NCBI RefSeq assembly: GCF_003014475.1
Contig: NZ_PYGJ01000001.1
Location: 496,001 to 560,000, forward strand
Direction: 5' to 3'
From: Shimia abyssi
GTDB taxonomy: Bacteria; Pseudomonadota; Alphaproteobacteria; Rhodobacterales; Rhodobacteraceae
DNA length: 64,000 nucleotides
Below, piece by piece: positions 17,338-27,431 of this stretch. The position numbers and the translations under genes were made by a program. Position 1 is the stretch's first letter. Every line of letters begins with the position of its first letter. The notes beneath the pieces were generated by a model. That model made no database searches. It saw only the letters and a list, made by a program, of their open reading frames with translations, and was not told the DNA's origin.

Positions 17338-18870
17338 TCAAAGTGGGATATTGTCGTGTTTCTTCCATGGGTTCTCGAGCTTCTTGTTGCGAAGCGACGC
17401 AAAGGCTCGACTAACCCGTTTACGCGTAGATTGCGGCATGATCACTTCGTCAATAAAGCCACGCTCAGCTGCCACAAATGGCGTTGCGAAACGGTCTTCG
17501 TAGTCTTTGGTATGCGCTGCAATCTTGTCCGCATCGCCCAGATCAGCTCGGTGAATAATCTCGGTCGCCCCTTTAGCTCCCATTACCGCAACTTCGGCTG
17601 TCGGCCATGCATAGTTAAAGTCACCGCGCAAATGTTTGGAAGACATCACATCATATGCTCCGCCATAAGCTTTGCGGGTAATCACAGTTACTTTTGGCAC
17701 AGTCGCTTCGCCGTACGCAAAGAGCAGTTTAGCGCCGTGTTTGATGACGCCACCATATTCTTGTGAAGTCCCCGGCAAAAAGCCCGGCACGTCAACGAGC
17801 GTCAAAATCGGAATTTCAAAACAATCGCAAAAGCGCACAAACCGCGCTGCTTTTCGCGAGCTGTCAATGTCGAGACACCCGGCCAGCACCATCGGCTGGT
17901 TGGCAACAACACCAACGGTTTGCCCTTCCAGACGAATAAAGCCGGTTATGATATTCTTAGCATAATCTTCTTGAATCTCATAAAAATCGCCCTCGTCTGC
18001 AACTTTATGGATCAGCTCTTTCATGTCGTAAGGCGAGTTCGGATTCTCGGGAATCAACGTGTCCAGCGACCGTTCGACACGACCGGGTTCGTCGAAGAAT
18101 GGGCGGACAGGTGGTTTTTCACGGTTGTTAAGCGGCAGGAAATCTACAAGGCGGCGCACCTCAGCTAGGGCTTCCACGTCATTTTCGAAAGCGCCATCTG
18201 CAACCGAAGATTTTTTGGTGTGCGTCGAAGCCCCGCCAAGCTCTTCTGCGGTAACCACTTCGTTTGTTACCGTTTTAACGACATCGGGCCCGGTAACAAA
18301 CATGTAGGAACTGTCTTTTACCATGAAAATGAAATCCGTCATTGCTGGCGAATAAACAGCTCCGCCTGCACATGGCCCCATAATCACTGAAATCTGCGGT
18401 ACGACCCCAGACGCCAGAACATTGCGCTGAAAGACTTCGGCATATCCGGCGAGCGAGGCCACACCTTCCTGGATGCGTGCGCCACCCGAGTCGTTGATAC
18501 CAATAACGGGTGCGCCGTTTTGAACCGCCATATCCATGATCTTGCAGATCTTCTCGGCATGTGTTTCGGAAAGTGAGCCGCCAAACACCGTAAAGTCTTG
18601 GGAAAAGACATACACCATGCGACCGTTAATCGTGCCCCAGCCTGTTACCACGCCATCACCGGCCGGTTTATCCTGCTCCATACCAAAATCAGTGCACCGA
18701 TGGGCCTTGAACATGTCAAACTCTTCAAAGCTGCCCTCATCGAGTAGCAACTCGATGCGCTCTCGCGCCGTTAGCTTGCCCTTTGCGTGCTGACTATCGA
18801 TCCGGCGTTGACCACCGCCTAGCCGTGCGGTTTCCCTGCGCTCTTCCAGTTGCTGGAGGATATCTTTCAT
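17338..18870 (-). CDS. pccB: Propionyl-CoA carboxylase beta subunit (carboxyltransferase)
   Basis: A 510-residue carboxyltransferase that moves the carboxyl group from PccA biotin to propionyl-CoA. The N- and C-terminal crotonase-like halves are both visible: [16 protein letters not shown] and [21 protein letters not shown] in the first, [28 protein letters not shown] and AYGGAYDVM in the second. ATG 18870 is preceded by AGGGGA at 8 nt; the longer frame to 18906 lacks a site. The upstream 110 nt contain TTTGCAAA-type repeats matching the kind bound by PccR, whose gene lies 1.5 kb away. It heads a - strand unit continuing into the cupin and coupled small genes. Confidence 0.95.
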   Translation of the reverse strand: MKDILQQLEERRETARLGGGQRRIDSQHAKGKLTARERIELLLDEGSFEEFDMFKAHRCTDFGMEQDKPAGDGVVTGWGTINGRMVYVFSQDFTVFGGSLSETHAEKICKIMDMAVQNGAPVIGINDSGGARIQEGVASLAGYAEVFQRNVLASGVVPQISVIMGPCAGGAVYSPAMTDFIFMVKDSSYMFVTGPDVVKTVTNEVVTAEELGGASTHTKKSSVADGAFENDVEALAEVRRLVDFLPLNNREKPPVRPFFDEPGRVERSLDTLIPENPNSPYDMKELIHKVADEGDFYEIQEDYAKNIITGFIRLEGQTVGVVANQPMVLAGCLDIDSSRKAARFVRFCDCFEIPILTLVDVPGFLPGTSQEYGGVIKHGAKLLFAYGEATVPKVTVITRKAYGGAYDVMSSKHLRGDFNYAWPTAEVAVMGAKGATEIIHRADLGDADKIAAHTKDYEDRFATPFVAAERGFIDEVIMPQSTRKRVSRAFASLRNKKLENPWKKHDNIPL

Positions 18871-18933
18871 GGCATGTCCCCTATGATTTATGCGGACCAT
18901 AGTCACTTCGACAGGCGCAACAAAGAGATATTC

Positions 18934-18979
18934 GGCAAATTTGCAAATTTATGCAAATCGTTTGAGCGAATAATGCAAA
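18934..18979 (-). promoter_or_regulatory. Candidate PccR operator upstream of pccB
   Basis: A cluster of GCAAA elements: GGCAAATT at 18934-18941, TTTGCAAA at 18940-18947, TATGCAAA at 18950-18957 and TGCAAA at 18974-18979. The two best octamers are centred 10 bp apart, one helical turn. From memory, PccR of Rhodobacter sphaeroides binds paired TTTGCAAA repeats upstream of pccB; the exact spacing I recall differs, so I treat the match as probable, not proven. Confidence 0.6.
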
Positions 18980-19048
18980 ACTGAAAACCAACCCCTTAGC
19001 CAGTGGCGAACCGTAGACATTCCTACTTTGACCCCCTACTTCGAAACC

Positions 19049-20263
19049 ATGAATGACCGCATCCGCAGTCGCTTTCTAGACCGCAAGACACCGCCTCACA
19101 TTTTTACGCTCATCCTACTTGCTGGGATGTCGGCGCTGAGTATGAATATCTTCTTGCCCAGCCTACCTAGTATGGCCGAGCATTTTCAAACCACTTACGG
19201 TGTTATGCAACTCTCCATTGCTGTGTATTTGGCGGTCAATGCTGTTTTGCAAATTCTAATCGGCCCAATATCTGACAAACTAGGGCGACGACCTGTTATT
19301 CTGGGTGGATTGGCAATATTTTTGCTGGCAACTCTGGGCTGCATTTTTGCGACCAATGTAGGCGTCTTCTTAATATTCCGAATGATTCAAGCCGTTATCG
19401 TCAGCTCGATGGTCATCAGCCGGGCCATCGTGCGGGATATGGTCCCAGCTGACCAAGCTGCCTCGATGATTGGCTATGTCACAATGGGAATGACCATTGT
19501 TCCAATGCTGGGCCCAGCACTGGGCGGCGTTTTAGATCAAGCATTTGGTTGGGAAGCCAGTTTTTGGGTTTTGTTCGCGACAGGGTTTTTCGTATTTATC
19601 CTGTCCTGGGCCGACCAAGGCGAAACAAAAAAGAAAAGTGGATTGTCGCTCGGCCAGCAGTTCCAAGAGATGCCCGAGCTGCTCCGCAGCCCTCGGTTCT
19701 GGGGATACTCTTTGTCGTGCACGCTCAGCTCAGGTGCATTTTTTGCCTATCTCGGCGGTGCTCCATTTGTGGCAACTGATTTGTTCGGCTTGTCGGCTGC
19801 GAAAATGGGTTTCTATTTCGGCGCGCCTGCTGTCGGATACTTTTTTGGCAACTTCATTTCCGGCCGCTATTCGGTGCGCTTCGGAATCAACACGATGGTC
19901 CTATGGGGGTGCTGCATCGCGACTCTAGGTGTCTTTCTTTCGTTGCTCACATTCAGTATGGGGCTCGGTTCCGCAGAAACATTCTTTGCCTTTATGACGT
20001 TTATTGGCCTTGGCAATGGCCTTTCCATTCCCAATGCTACATCTGGCGCTCTCTCGGTGCGCCCGCACTTGGCCGGCACTGCGTCTGGCCTTTCTGGGGC
20101 CTTGATGCTGGGAGGCGGTGCCGGGCTCTCTGCGTTGGCAGGTGCACTGCTAGGACCGGGTTCCAGCGCTTTTCCATTGCTGTGGCTAATGCTCGCCAGC
20201 ACATCTTTGGGCATCGTCACGATCTTGCTGGTCATCCGGCGAGAACGCCAACTTAATCTTTGA
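19049..20263 (+). CDS. MFS multidrug efflux transporter, Bcr/CflA type
   Basis: A 404-residue inner-membrane protein with 12 predicted helices. The MFS motif A between helices 2 and 3 is GPISDKLGRRPVILGG, and the early LSMNIFLPSLPSMAEHF is typical of the Bcr/CflA drug-resistance branch. ATG 19049 is preferred; a TTG at 19028 would add seven residues. No clear Shine-Dalgarno precedes either. It is divergent from pccB, so the PccR-like sites at 18934-18979 also lie upstream of it, but any shared control is speculation. Confidence 0.85.
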   Translation: MNDRIRSRFLDRKTPPHIFTLILLAGMSALSMNIFLPSLPSMAEHFQTTYGVMQLSIAVYLAVNAVLQILIGPISDKLGRRPVILGGLAIFLLATLGCIFATNVGVFLIFRMIQAVIVSSMVISRAIVRDMVPADQAASMIGYVTMGMTIVPMLGPALGGVLDQAFGWEASFWVLFATGFFVFILSWADQGETKKKSGLSLGQQFQEMPELLRSPRFWGYSLSCTLSSGAFFAYLGGAPFVATDLFGLSAAKMGFYFGAPAVGYFFGNFISGRYSVRFGINTMVLWGCCIATLGVFLSLLTFSMGLGSAETFFAFMTFIGLGNGLSIPNATSGALSVRPHLAGTASGLSGALMLGGGAGLSALAGALLGPGSSAFPLLWLMLASTSLGIVTILLVIRRERQLNL

Positions 20264-20318
20264 TCTTCTCACTCCACCGAAATCCGTCGTAGTCACATTC
20301 AATACTGGTGCAGACGTG

Positions 20319-20340
20319 TTTGCAAAGCTATCTTTGCAAT
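20319..20340 (+). promoter_or_regulatory. Candidate autoregulatory PccR site
   Basis: TTTGCAAA at 20319-20326 and TTTGCAAT at 20333-20340 are separated by 6 nt. Read another way, TTGCAAAG and CTTTGCAA are a perfect inverted repeat with a 4-nt spacer. The site lies 24 nt before the pccR start codon at 20365, suggesting autoregulation, and it argues against the longer frame opening at 20308. Confidence 0.6.
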
Positions 20341-20364
20341 TACGCAACAACCCGTGGAATCATC

Positions 20365-21765
20365 ATGCCCACTCAAAAGCTGTATGCTGGCGCCAAACTG
20401 CGCGAAATTCGCACACGCCTCGCTCTTACGCAAAAGGACTTTGCCCAAAAACTTGGGGTCTCGCTGCCTTACCTGAATCAAATGGAAAACAACAACCGGC
20501 CGGTTTCGACAACGGTTGTGCTGGCGCTGGCTCAGGAATTTGGCCTGGATGTTACGGAACTGAGCACCGGTGACAGCGAGCGACTTGTGTCCGACATGCG
20601 AGAAGCTCTTGCAGACCCAATCCTGGCCGAAACATCTGCACCACTGGCTGATCTCCGCCTCACAGCCTCCAATGCGCCCGCGCTAGCACGGGCTTTTCTG
20701 GAACTACACAAAGCCTACCGGCAAACGCACGAACGTCTTGCGTCGCTCGACGAAGCATTGGGGCGACAAGACGTGCAAATGCAAGCGAGCCCTTGGGATG
20801 AAGTGCGCGATTTCTTCCACTATTGCGACAATTATATAGACGCGGTTGATCGCGCCGCCGAGCATTTTGCGACCAGTACTCCGGACCAGGTTGGCATTCG
20901 TGCTGCCGCAATTTCTGCAATGCGTTCCTGTGGTGTTTCGGTGACATTCACCGATGTCGAAACCTTACGTGAGTACGACGCAGACAAGCAGGTTTTGCGT
21001 ATCTCGCGGTACGCGCAACCAGAAACGCAAACGTTTCAAATGCTTCTTCAAGTTGCTTTATTGCAAAGCGACAAACTACTTGAAGCGACATTGGACCTCG
21101 CCCGGTTCCATACAGATGCGGCCCGCTCGATTGCCAAAATAGGGCTGGCAAACTACTTCGCAGGCGCCGCTTTGATGCCATATGGTGCCTTTCTTCAAGC
21201 TGCGCAAGACACGCGACATGATCTCGAATTACTTGCAAATCGATTTGGCGCTTCGATTGAGCAGGTTGCGCACAGACTTTCGACCATGCAGCGCCCAAAC
21301 GCAAAAGGAGTGCCTTTCTTCTTTGTACGTGTTGATCAGGCCGGTACAATTACCAAACGCCACTCCGCAACGCGGCTTCAGTTTGCAAGATTTGGCGGGG
21401 CTTGCCCGCTGTGGAATGTTCACCGCGCCTTTGAAACACCTGGACGTTTTCTGCGCCAATTGGCTGAAACACCGGATGGAGTACGCTATTTCTCACTGGC
21501 TTGCGATGTTTCAAAATCAGGCGGGCATTATGGGGCCCCAGTGCGCCGTTATGCCATCGCGCTCGGATGCGAGATAAGACACGCGGATGCACTGGTCTAC
21601 GCAGATCACATGGATGTATCAAGTCCGCAAGCCTTTGAACCCATTGGAATTTCCTGTCGAATTTGCGAACGTGCAGAGTGCCACCAACGCTCCGTTCCCC
21701 CATTAGAACGTCGATTGACGATCAATGAAAACATACGCGGTGTTTTGCCTTATGAGGTTGAATAG
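20365..21765 (+). CDS. pccR: PccR/ScfR-family short-chain acyl-CoA regulator (XRE family, DUF2083)
   Basis: A 466-residue regulator. The N-terminal XRE helix-turn-helix (LREIRTRLALTQKDFAQKLGVSLPYLNQ, residues ~11-40) is followed by a linker and an IrrE/ImmA-like middle region, LDLARFHTDAARS to AAALMPYGAF. The C-terminal DUF2083-type domain holds conserved Cys and ends with ISCRICERAECHQR. Architecture and length match PccR of R. sphaeroides and RamB of actinobacteria, which activate acyl-CoA assimilation genes on binding a CoA thioester. Position near pccB and a matching motif both upstream of pccB and in front of this gene support the assignment. The binding mode is inferred. Confidence 0.88.
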   Translation: MPTQKLYAGAKLREIRTRLALTQKDFAQKLGVSLPYLNQMENNNRPVSTTVVLALAQEFGLDVTELSTGDSERLVSDMREALADPILAETSAPLADLRLTASNAPALARAFLELHKAYRQTHERLASLDEALGRQDVQMQASPWDEVRDFFHYCDNYIDAVDRAAEHFATSTPDQVGIRAAAISAMRSCGVSVTFTDVETLREYDADKQVLRISRYAQPETQTFQMLLQVALLQSDKLLEATLDLARFHTDAARSIAKIGLANYFAGAALMPYGAFLQAAQDTRHDLELLANRFGASIEQVAHRLSTMQRPNAKGVPFFFVRVDQAGTITKRHSATRLQFARFGGACPLWNVHRAFETPGRFLRQLAETPDGVRYFSLACDVSKSGGHYGAPVRRYAIALGCEIRHADALVYADHMDVSSPQAFEPIGISCRICERAECHQRSVPPLERRLTINENIRGVLPYEVE

Positions 21766-21846
21766 CAAAGCTTAAACTATCCAATGGCGAATTTGCCAAT
21801 GGCTTTCCAATTGCGGTGATATCAACGCTTAAGACACGCCAACCCT

Positions 21847-21883
21847 AAAGAAAAAGGACGGCAGATTTTTTCCACCGCCCTTT
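21847..21883 (-). terminator. Rho-independent terminator downstream of ydcH
   Basis: On the - strand AAAGGGCGG and CCGTCCTTT form a 9-bp stem (one G:U) with a 13-nt loop that itself contains an A-run, followed by TTCTTT. It lies 93 nt after the ydcH stop and also faces the end of pccR on the other strand. Nothing else is seen in 21766-21975. Confidence 0.6.
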
Positions 21884-21975
21884 CCGAGAACATACGGTTC
21901 CGTTCCATGGACAGTGCCGGGTGAAACGACATTTGGCTGTCGAAAACTATACCCGTACATTGGAACCTTCTGAAA

Positions 21976-22215
21976 CTAGTTAGCCTTGAGATAAGCGTAA
22001 ATCTCATCCTTAAGCGCCGAGCGCCGCTTGCGTAGATCGACTTCAGACAATTCTTCGCGTGGTTTTATGTTAGTCTCCGCCAAATGCACCTTTTGGTTCA
22101 GCTCTTCGTACTCTTGAGAGAGTTTTGCGAAATGCATGTCGCTAACTTTGAGAGCGCTCATTTTTTCTACAAACTCTGGAAATTCTTCAGGCAGATCATG
22201 TGGGGTGTGGGACAT
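21976..22215 (-). CDS. YdcH family protein (DUF465)
   Basis: A 79-residue, charged, all-helical protein of the YdcH/DUF465 family. The core motif is visible as LSQEYEELNQKVHLAE near the middle and LRKRRSALKDEIYAYL at the C-terminus. Together they suggest two antiparallel helices with coiled-coil character. A GGAGCG site precedes the ATG. It stands alone between pccR and betA with its own terminator. The family is widespread and its biochemical role is not established. Confidence 0.85.
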   Translation of the reverse strand: MSHTPHDLPEEFPEFVEKMSALKVSDMHFAKLSQEYEELNQKVHLAETNIKPREELSEVDLRKRRSALKDEIYAYLKAN

Positions 22216-22324
22216 CGTGTGCGCTCCTTTTTGTTGTGTCAGACGGAGACTACAAACGACCTCCCAAGATGCGCTTTGACCCGGATCAAATCACATTGTA
22301 CTTTCACACTTTCTCTGTGCCAGT

Positions 22325-23983
22325 TCAACGCTGGGCAACTTGCCAATCCGGGTGCACCCACGGCATGTCGTTGGCCGCAGCCAGCCGCCGACCAAGAATA
22401 TGGTCCGAGGCTTTTTCGCCCGTCATGATCGATGGGCCGTTGAGATTGCCATTTGTTATGCGCGGAAAGATGGAGCTGTCGGCAACGCGCAATCCATCAA
22501 CACCGATCACACGGCATTCGGGATCGACAACGGCAAGAGGGTCATCTGCCCGCCCCATGCGGCATGTGCCACAGGGATGATAAGCGCTTTCAGCGTGTTC
22601 GCGAATAAACCCATCCAATTCGTCGTCTGATTGCAGCGCGGCACCCGGCTGAATTTCGTGTTTAACGAACGGTTTGAATGCTTCTTGAGCAAAGATTTCC
22701 CGCGTGAGCCGGATGCATTTACGAAAATCAACCCAATCTCGCTCTGTGCTCATGTAGTTGAAAAAGATGTGCGGCGCGTCTTTTGGATCAGCCGAATTTA
22801 ACGTGACCGCTCCACGTGAGGGCGAGCGCATCGGACCGACATGAGCTTGAAACCCATGACCTTCTGCAGCGGCCTGACCATCGTAACGAACGGCGAGCGG
22901 TAGGAAATGGTATTGGATGTCTGGATACTCCACCCCAGCGTGCGAACGAATGAAGGCCGCGCTTTCGAACTGGTTAGACGCGCCTGGACCTTTCCGCGCA
23001 AAGAGCCACTGCGCGCCGACCCATGCCTTCCCAAACAGGTTCCAATACTTATAGAGCGTAATTGGCTGGGCACTGGCCATCTGCAAGTAGACTTCAAGGT
23101 GATCTTGTAAGTTTTGCCCTACACCCGCGCGATCCGCGACGACTTCAATACCGTGCGAAGCCAGATGCGCGCCAGGTCCAATTCCAGATAGCATGAGCAA
23201 CTTGGGTGAGTTGAGAGATGACGCCGCAAGGATAACTTCTTGACTGGTGTGAATGACGTCAGTCCGGCCACCGCGCTCAATTTCAACACCGACCGCACGC
23301 CCGTTTTTGATTACCACTTTGCGGGCCAATCCACGCACAAGTGTACAGTTGTCACGCTTTAACGCGGGCTTCAAATAGGCATTAGCCGCCGACCAGCGTT
23401 GTCCTTTCCAAACCGTCATTTCCATAGGGCCAAAACCCTCTTGCTGTTGACCGTTATAGTCGGACGTCACCGGATAACCCGCCTGGGCACCTGCGGTTAC
23501 AAACGCAGAATGCAATGGGTTGTCACGTGGCCCACGGGTGATGTGCAGCGGACCGTCGGTGCCACGCCAATGCGGATCACCCCCGTGACCGCTGTCATGC
23601 CACGTTTCCATACGCCGGAAGTAAGGCAGCACATCGGCATAACCCCAACCGTCCGCTCCGCTTTCCGCCCAATGATCGTAGTCGCCCGCGTGGCCGCGAA
23701 CGTAAACCATACCATTGATCGAGCTAGAGCCACCTATGACCTTGCCTCTGGGGCAAACCAACTCGCGCCCACCCAAATGCGGCTCTGGTGCGGATTTGTA
23801 ACCCCAGTCATAGCGCGACATGTTCATCGGGTAACTCAACGCGCCGGGCATCTGGATCAGCGGGCCCGCATCGGTGCCACCGTGCTCGATCACGATAACT
23901 GACTTGCCCGCCTCGCTCAGGCGATAGGCAATGGCGCATCCGGCCGATCCGGCGCCAACAACTACATAGTCAGCATTCATCAT
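22325..23983 (-). CDS. betA: Choline dehydrogenase (GMC oxidoreductase)
   Basis: A 552-residue FAD enzyme that oxidises choline to betaine aldehyde, associated with the inner membrane. The FAD dinucleotide motif [15 protein letters not shown] is at residues 7-21. The GMC signatures are [14 protein letters not shown] and [13 protein letters not shown], and the C-terminal HPCGTCRMG leads to the catalytic His/Asn segment ([17 protein letters not shown]). The length equals typical BetA. Two tandem ATGs stand at the start (23983 and 23980); the ribosome site is weak. betB lies 82 nt upstream on the same strand and betI is divergent, giving a betB-betA operon under BetI. No choline transporter is in the window. 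Confidence 0.93.
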   Translation of the reverse strand: MMNADYVVVGAGSAGCAIAYRLSEAGKSVIVIEHGGTDAGPLIQMPGALSYPMNMSRYDWGYKSAPEPHLGGRELVCPRGKVIGGSSSINGMVYVRGHAGDYDHWAESGADGWGYADVLPYFRRMETWHDSGHGGDPHWRGTDGPLHITRGPRDNPLHSAFVTAGAQAGYPVTSDYNGQQQEGFGPMEMTVWKGQRWSAANAYLKPALKRDNCTLVRGLARKVVIKNGRAVGVEIERGGRTDVIHTSQEVILAASSLNSPKLLMLSGIGPGAHLASHGIEVVADRAGVGQNLQDHLEVYLQMASAQPITLYKYWNLFGKAWVGAQWLFARKGPGASNQFESAAFIRSHAGVEYPDIQYHFLPLAVRYDGQAAAEGHGFQAHVGPMRSPSRGAVTLNSADPKDAPHIFFNYMSTERDWVDFRKCIRLTREIFAQEAFKPFVKHEIQPGAALQSDDELDGFIREHAESAYHPCGTCRMGRADDPLAVVDPECRVIGVDGLRVADSSIFPRITNGNLNGPSIMTGEKASDHILGRRLAAANDMPWVHPDWQVAQR

Positions 23984-24065
23984 GCCGAGAGAGCCTCAAT
24001 AAAGGCCAAATTAGCGGAATATACCGCCGACTTAAGTGCCTGTTTGGCGTGACTTTTCGCGCGCA

Positions 24066-25517
24066 TTAGAATGGCGCCTCTACGTCGCCCATACGCACAT
24101 AAACTGACTTTACTTGACTATAGTGCGCGATCGCCTCTTTCGAATTTTCACGACCAACACCGCTGGCTTTCACCCCGCCAAAGGGTGCTTCAACCGGCGC
24201 GTCATTATATGAGTTGATGAAACAACTGCCGGCTTGCAACGCACTGATCACACGGTGTCCGCGCGAAAGATCAGATGTAAACACGCCTGCAGATAGACCA
24301 TATTCAGTCGCGTTCGCGCGTAAAACGGCCTCTTCTTCTGTTTCGAAGTCCAGCACCGACATAACTGGCCCAAAGATCTCTTCTCGAGCAATTGTCATAT
24401 CATCAGTGACGTCCGCAAACACTGTCGGCTCTAGATAGAACCCATCCCGGTCAATCCTTTTGCCACCACACACCAGGCGCGCGCCTTCAGAAACACCCTT
24501 TTCCATGTAGCCGAGCACAATATTCATCTGTGCCTCACTAACCATGGGACCGAAGCTTGTCGCTTCGTCCAATGGGTCGCCGATCACCACATTGCCAAGC
24601 CTCTCGGATAGTCTCTTGATAAACGCTTCCTTAAGGCCCTTTTGCACAAACACCCTTGTTCCATTGGAACACACTTGGCCAGAGGAGTAGAAATTGCCAT
24701 TTATCGCGCCACCAACTGCGTTGTCCAGATCTGCGTCGTCAAAGATAATCAGGGGCGATTTGCCGCCTAACTCCATTGTAACGTGTTTCATTTGACTAGC
24801 TGCCGAGGCGTATACTTTGCGTCCCGTCGGCACAGACCCAGTCAAAGACACTTTGGCTACGCGCGGGTCGGACACCAACGCAGCGCCAACGTCACCCAAG
24901 CCTTGCACTACATTGTACACCCCCTTGGGAAGACCTGCTACAACAAGAATCTCTGCAACTTTCAATGCGCACATCGGAGTAGTTTCGGACGGCTTGAAAA
25001 TCATTGCATTGCCACAAGCCAATGCTGGAGCGCCCTTCCAACAGGCGATCTGTGTAGGGTAATTCCACGCCCCGATCCCAACACAAACCCCTAGCGGTTC
25101 ACGAATGGTGTAAACCCAGTCGTCACCCAGCGAAATGTGCTCACCTGTCAGGCTTCCCGCCAACCCGCCAAAATACTCCAGCGCATCCGCGCCGCTCGTG
25201 GCATCTACTGCAATTGTCTCCTGATACGGTTTTCCCGTATCGTGGGTTTCAAGCACCGAAAGCTCGTGATTGCGCTCCATAATCATACGTGCAGCACGGG
25301 CAAGGATACGGCCTCGTTCACGACCTGGTACTTTCGCCCACTGGCGCTGCGCGGATTCGGCACTCGCCAAGGCCCTCTCTAGGATTGCCGGTGTCGCACC
25401 ATACACGCGGCCAATAATTTTTCCAGTTGCAGGGTAGATGATGTCAATCGGTGTTCCGGTTTCATCCTCAACATATTCACCATCCACAAAATGGCTTGCC
25501 ACGGGTTGTAGCTGCAT
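24066..25517 (-). CDS. betB: Betaine aldehyde dehydrogenase
   Basis: A 483-residue NAD(P)-dependent aldehyde dehydrogenase making glycine betaine from betaine aldehyde. Family motifs: catalytic Glu in MELGGKSPL and catalytic Cys in [11 protein letters not shown], plus [10 protein letters not shown] and the C-terminal [16 protein letters not shown] 25517 has AGGAGCG 5-7 nt upstream; the frame extending to 25583 lacks a site and runs into the operator region. It is first in betB-betA and divergent from betI. The product serves as osmoprotectant, or is demethylated to glycine by enzymes not in this window. Confidence 0.93.
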   Translation of the reverse strand: MQLQPVASHFVDGEYVEDETGTPIDIIYPATGKIIGRVYGATPAILERALASAESAQRQWAKVPGRERGRILARAARMIMERNHELSVLETHDTGKPYQETIAVDATSGADALEYFGGLAGSLTGEHISLGDDWVYTIREPLGVCVGIGAWNYPTQIACWKGAPALACGNAMIFKPSETTPMCALKVAEILVVAGLPKGVYNVVQGLGDVGAALVSDPRVAKVSLTGSVPTGRKVYASAASQMKHVTMELGGKSPLIIFDDADLDNAVGGAINGNFYSSGQVCSNGTRVFVQKGLKEAFIKRLSERLGNVVIGDPLDEATSFGPMVSEAQMNIVLGYMEKGVSEGARLVCGGKRIDRDGFYLEPTVFADVTDDMTIAREEIFGPVMSVLDFETEEEAVLRANATEYGLSAGVFTSDLSRGHRVISALQAGSCFINSYNDAPVEAPFGGVKASGVGRENSKEAIAHYSQVKSVYVRMGDVEAPF

Positions 25518-25599
25518 CGTCGCGCTCCTGAAAATTGCCCTGCACCGTGACTCATCACGTCTTTCATTGGAGCAGACTAGCACCGACTTTCAGTTTTTT

Positions 25600-25616
25600 A
25601 AATGCGCGTTTCATTT
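25600..25616. promoter_or_regulatory. Candidate BetI operator
   Basis: The imperfect palindrome AAATGCGCGTTTCATTT lies midway between the divergent betB (25517) and betI (25671) starts. It resembles, from memory, the AATGAACG/CGTTCATT-like inverted repeat bound by BetI. A second half-like TTGAAC occurs near 25636. Confidence 0.5.
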
Positions 25617-25670
25617 TTTTATTTAAATTACAATATTGAACCTGCACGTCGTTGGCGTCATTCTGGGACA

Positions 25671-26255
25671 ATGGGCCGCAAACGTATCCGTGATATCCGC
25701 CATCAGGAATTGATCGACGCAACAATCCTCGCTGTGCATCAGCGCGGCTACGCCGTTGTTACAATGACGGAAATCGCTAACCTTGCTGGCGCCTCGGCTG
25801 CATCAATCAACTACTATTTTGGCTCCAAGGAAAAGTTGATGGAGGCTACGATGCGCCGCCTGATGACCATGCTGAAAGAGGCGATGTTGGAACGCTATTC
25901 AGCTGCAGAAACTCCACATGAACGGCTTATGGCCGTTCTTGATGCAAACTTTGCCGATCGGCTTTATACGATCGAACAATGTTCTTTGTGGGTGCAGTTT
26001 TGGGGCAGCGCACCCTACGTGCCGCGGCTAGCTCGGCTTCATCAGATTAACAGGGCGCGGGTCACGTCGCACTTTCGCGCTGAGCTGAGTGCTCTACTCC
26101 CCCAAAGCCGACGCGAGACAGTCAGGATCGCGCTACAAAGCTATATGGATGGCGTCTGGCTTGAGGCGGCGCAATCTGCTGTGGCACTCGATCCTGAACA
26201 AGCTAGGTACGAAGCGAGAAAAGTTGCCAACCTATTGCTGAAATCAGACGTTTAA
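25671..26255 (+). CDS. betI: Transcriptional repressor BetI (TetR family)
   Basis: A 194-residue TetR-family repressor of choline oxidation genes, relieved by choline. The N-terminal helix-turn-helix reads TMTEIANLAGASAASINYYFGSKEKLMEATMR, nearly the BetI consensus. The ligand domain has WVQFWGSAPYVPRLARLHQINRARV, also typical of BetI. ATG 25671 matches the usual start MGRKRI; the longer frame from 25602 lies within the operator region. Divergent placement to betBA is the classical arrangement. Confidence 0.92.
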   Translation: MGRKRIRDIRHQELIDATILAVHQRGYAVVTMTEIANLAGASAASINYYFGSKEKLMEATMRRLMTMLKEAMLERYSAAETPHERLMAVLDANFADRLYTIEQCSLWVQFWGSAPYVPRLARLHQINRARVTSHFRAELSALLPQSRRETVRIALQSYMDGVWLEAAQSAVALDPEQARYEARKVANLLLKSDV

Positions 26256-26302
26256 ACGACAGTCTAACGATCGCTCGCGCCTTCGGGTAGAAAACCAATT
26301 GC

Positions 26303-27367
26303 CTAGCGTCGATACTCCAAAGGTCGGGGCGCGCCGAGATAAATTAATTCCAACTTCTCATTGCTCGCTTCTTCGATGATGTAGCAATATTGATCCTGAG
26401 TTTCCGGCTCAGTCTGGATCAAAACGGGCCCCACGTCGGGGCCATCCTCACAACGATCCAATATCTGAAGGAACATCTCTCCCAACTGTTCGCCACCATA
26501 AATATCGAGCATCTCTGCACCCTCGATGAATAGCTCTGACTGCGGGTCATCCACACTTCGCCACTTCCCCTGCATAGCAATACGCTGTGCCTGATACCGA
26601 TCATATCCCGGCAAATAAGCAATCTCGCGTAATGCGACCTCAACCGAGATATCGCCGTAATTGATCATATCACCCGCAAAACTGACGGGGGTCGTGACGG
26701 GCAAGAACTCCAGCGCGTCCAACATCGTATCCGGCGTTCCACCTCCGTAATAGGCATAGAACTTCCAGCCATCCGCATGAAAAGCGCACCACGCGCCGTC
26801 TTCACCTTGCACGCAGCCTTGGAAAATGCCGGTTTGCGAGAACGGCTCACCTAAGAGACCCGGTTGAGAATCACCTCTCAGCGGCAGCATGCCGCTGGCA
26901 ATCTCGCCCATCTCAACGTGCAATTGAGGTTCAGGTGGGCCTTTTCTGTCAAACATATCGCTCTGCATCATTACAGAAAAATGCTTCGCCGTTTTGCCTG
27001 TGTCTATTCTAGCAAATCCCTTGGTTTCATACCCACGCTCATCGCAATGTTCGTCTCCGAAAATTGTGAATGCATCCGACTGGGTGCAGAATGTATTTCG
27101 TGCCTCAGGTGTAAACGTGCGATCTGCTGCACTTGCATAAACATAATAATATCGACGCTTCAGATCCGCCTGAAGGGGCTGCTTGCACGCACCCGGTGCT
27201 AACGTCCACCAGCCCTCGGATACAAATTGCTCACCATCTTTGTACCCTATGGAAACACTGGTCCTGAAATCCGTCCCATTGCAGATTTCTAATCCTGCAA
27301 AAGCGCCACTTGCAGACGTGAGAAACGTCAACCCGCTGAACAATATTGCGTTTTGAAAGCAAGCCAT
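26303..27367 (-). CDS. Secreted protein with N-terminal DUF1036 domain
   Basis: A 354-residue exported protein. A signal peptide (ILFSGLTFLTSASGAFA) is followed by a DUF1036 domain at about residues 26-130, recognisable by LEICNGTDFRTSVSIGYKDG, SEGWWTLAPGAC and YYYVYA. The remaining two thirds is acidic, has paired Cys (GCVQGEDGAWC and RCEDG...QYCY) and is not recognised. DUF1036 proteins are usually short, so this long C-terminal extension is unusual. It is convergent with betI and stands alone. The role is unknown; a periplasmic or surface location is likely. Confidence 0.72.
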   Translation of the reverse strand: MACFQNAILFSGLTFLTSASGAFAGLEICNGTDFRTSVSIGYKDGEQFVSEGWWTLAPGACKQPLQADLKRRYYYVYASAADRTFTPEARNTFCTQSDAFTIFGDEHCDERGYETKGFARIDTGKTAKHFSVMMQSDMFDRKGPPEPQLHVEMGEIASGMLPLRGDSQPGLLGEPFSQTGIFQGCVQGEDGAWCAFHADGWKFYAYYGGGTPDTMLDALEFLPVTTPVSFAGDMINYGDISVEVALREIAYLPGYDRYQAQRIAMQGKWRSVDDPQSELFIEGAEMLDIYGGEQLGEMFLQILDRCEDGPDVGPVLIQTEPETQDQYCYIIEEASNEKLELIYLGAPRPLEYRR

Positions 27368-27431
27368 AAACGTCCCTCCGTCATTTCCGCTACTTACTTA
27401 CACCCTAGCAAAATCGCGCGAACGCAGGCAA

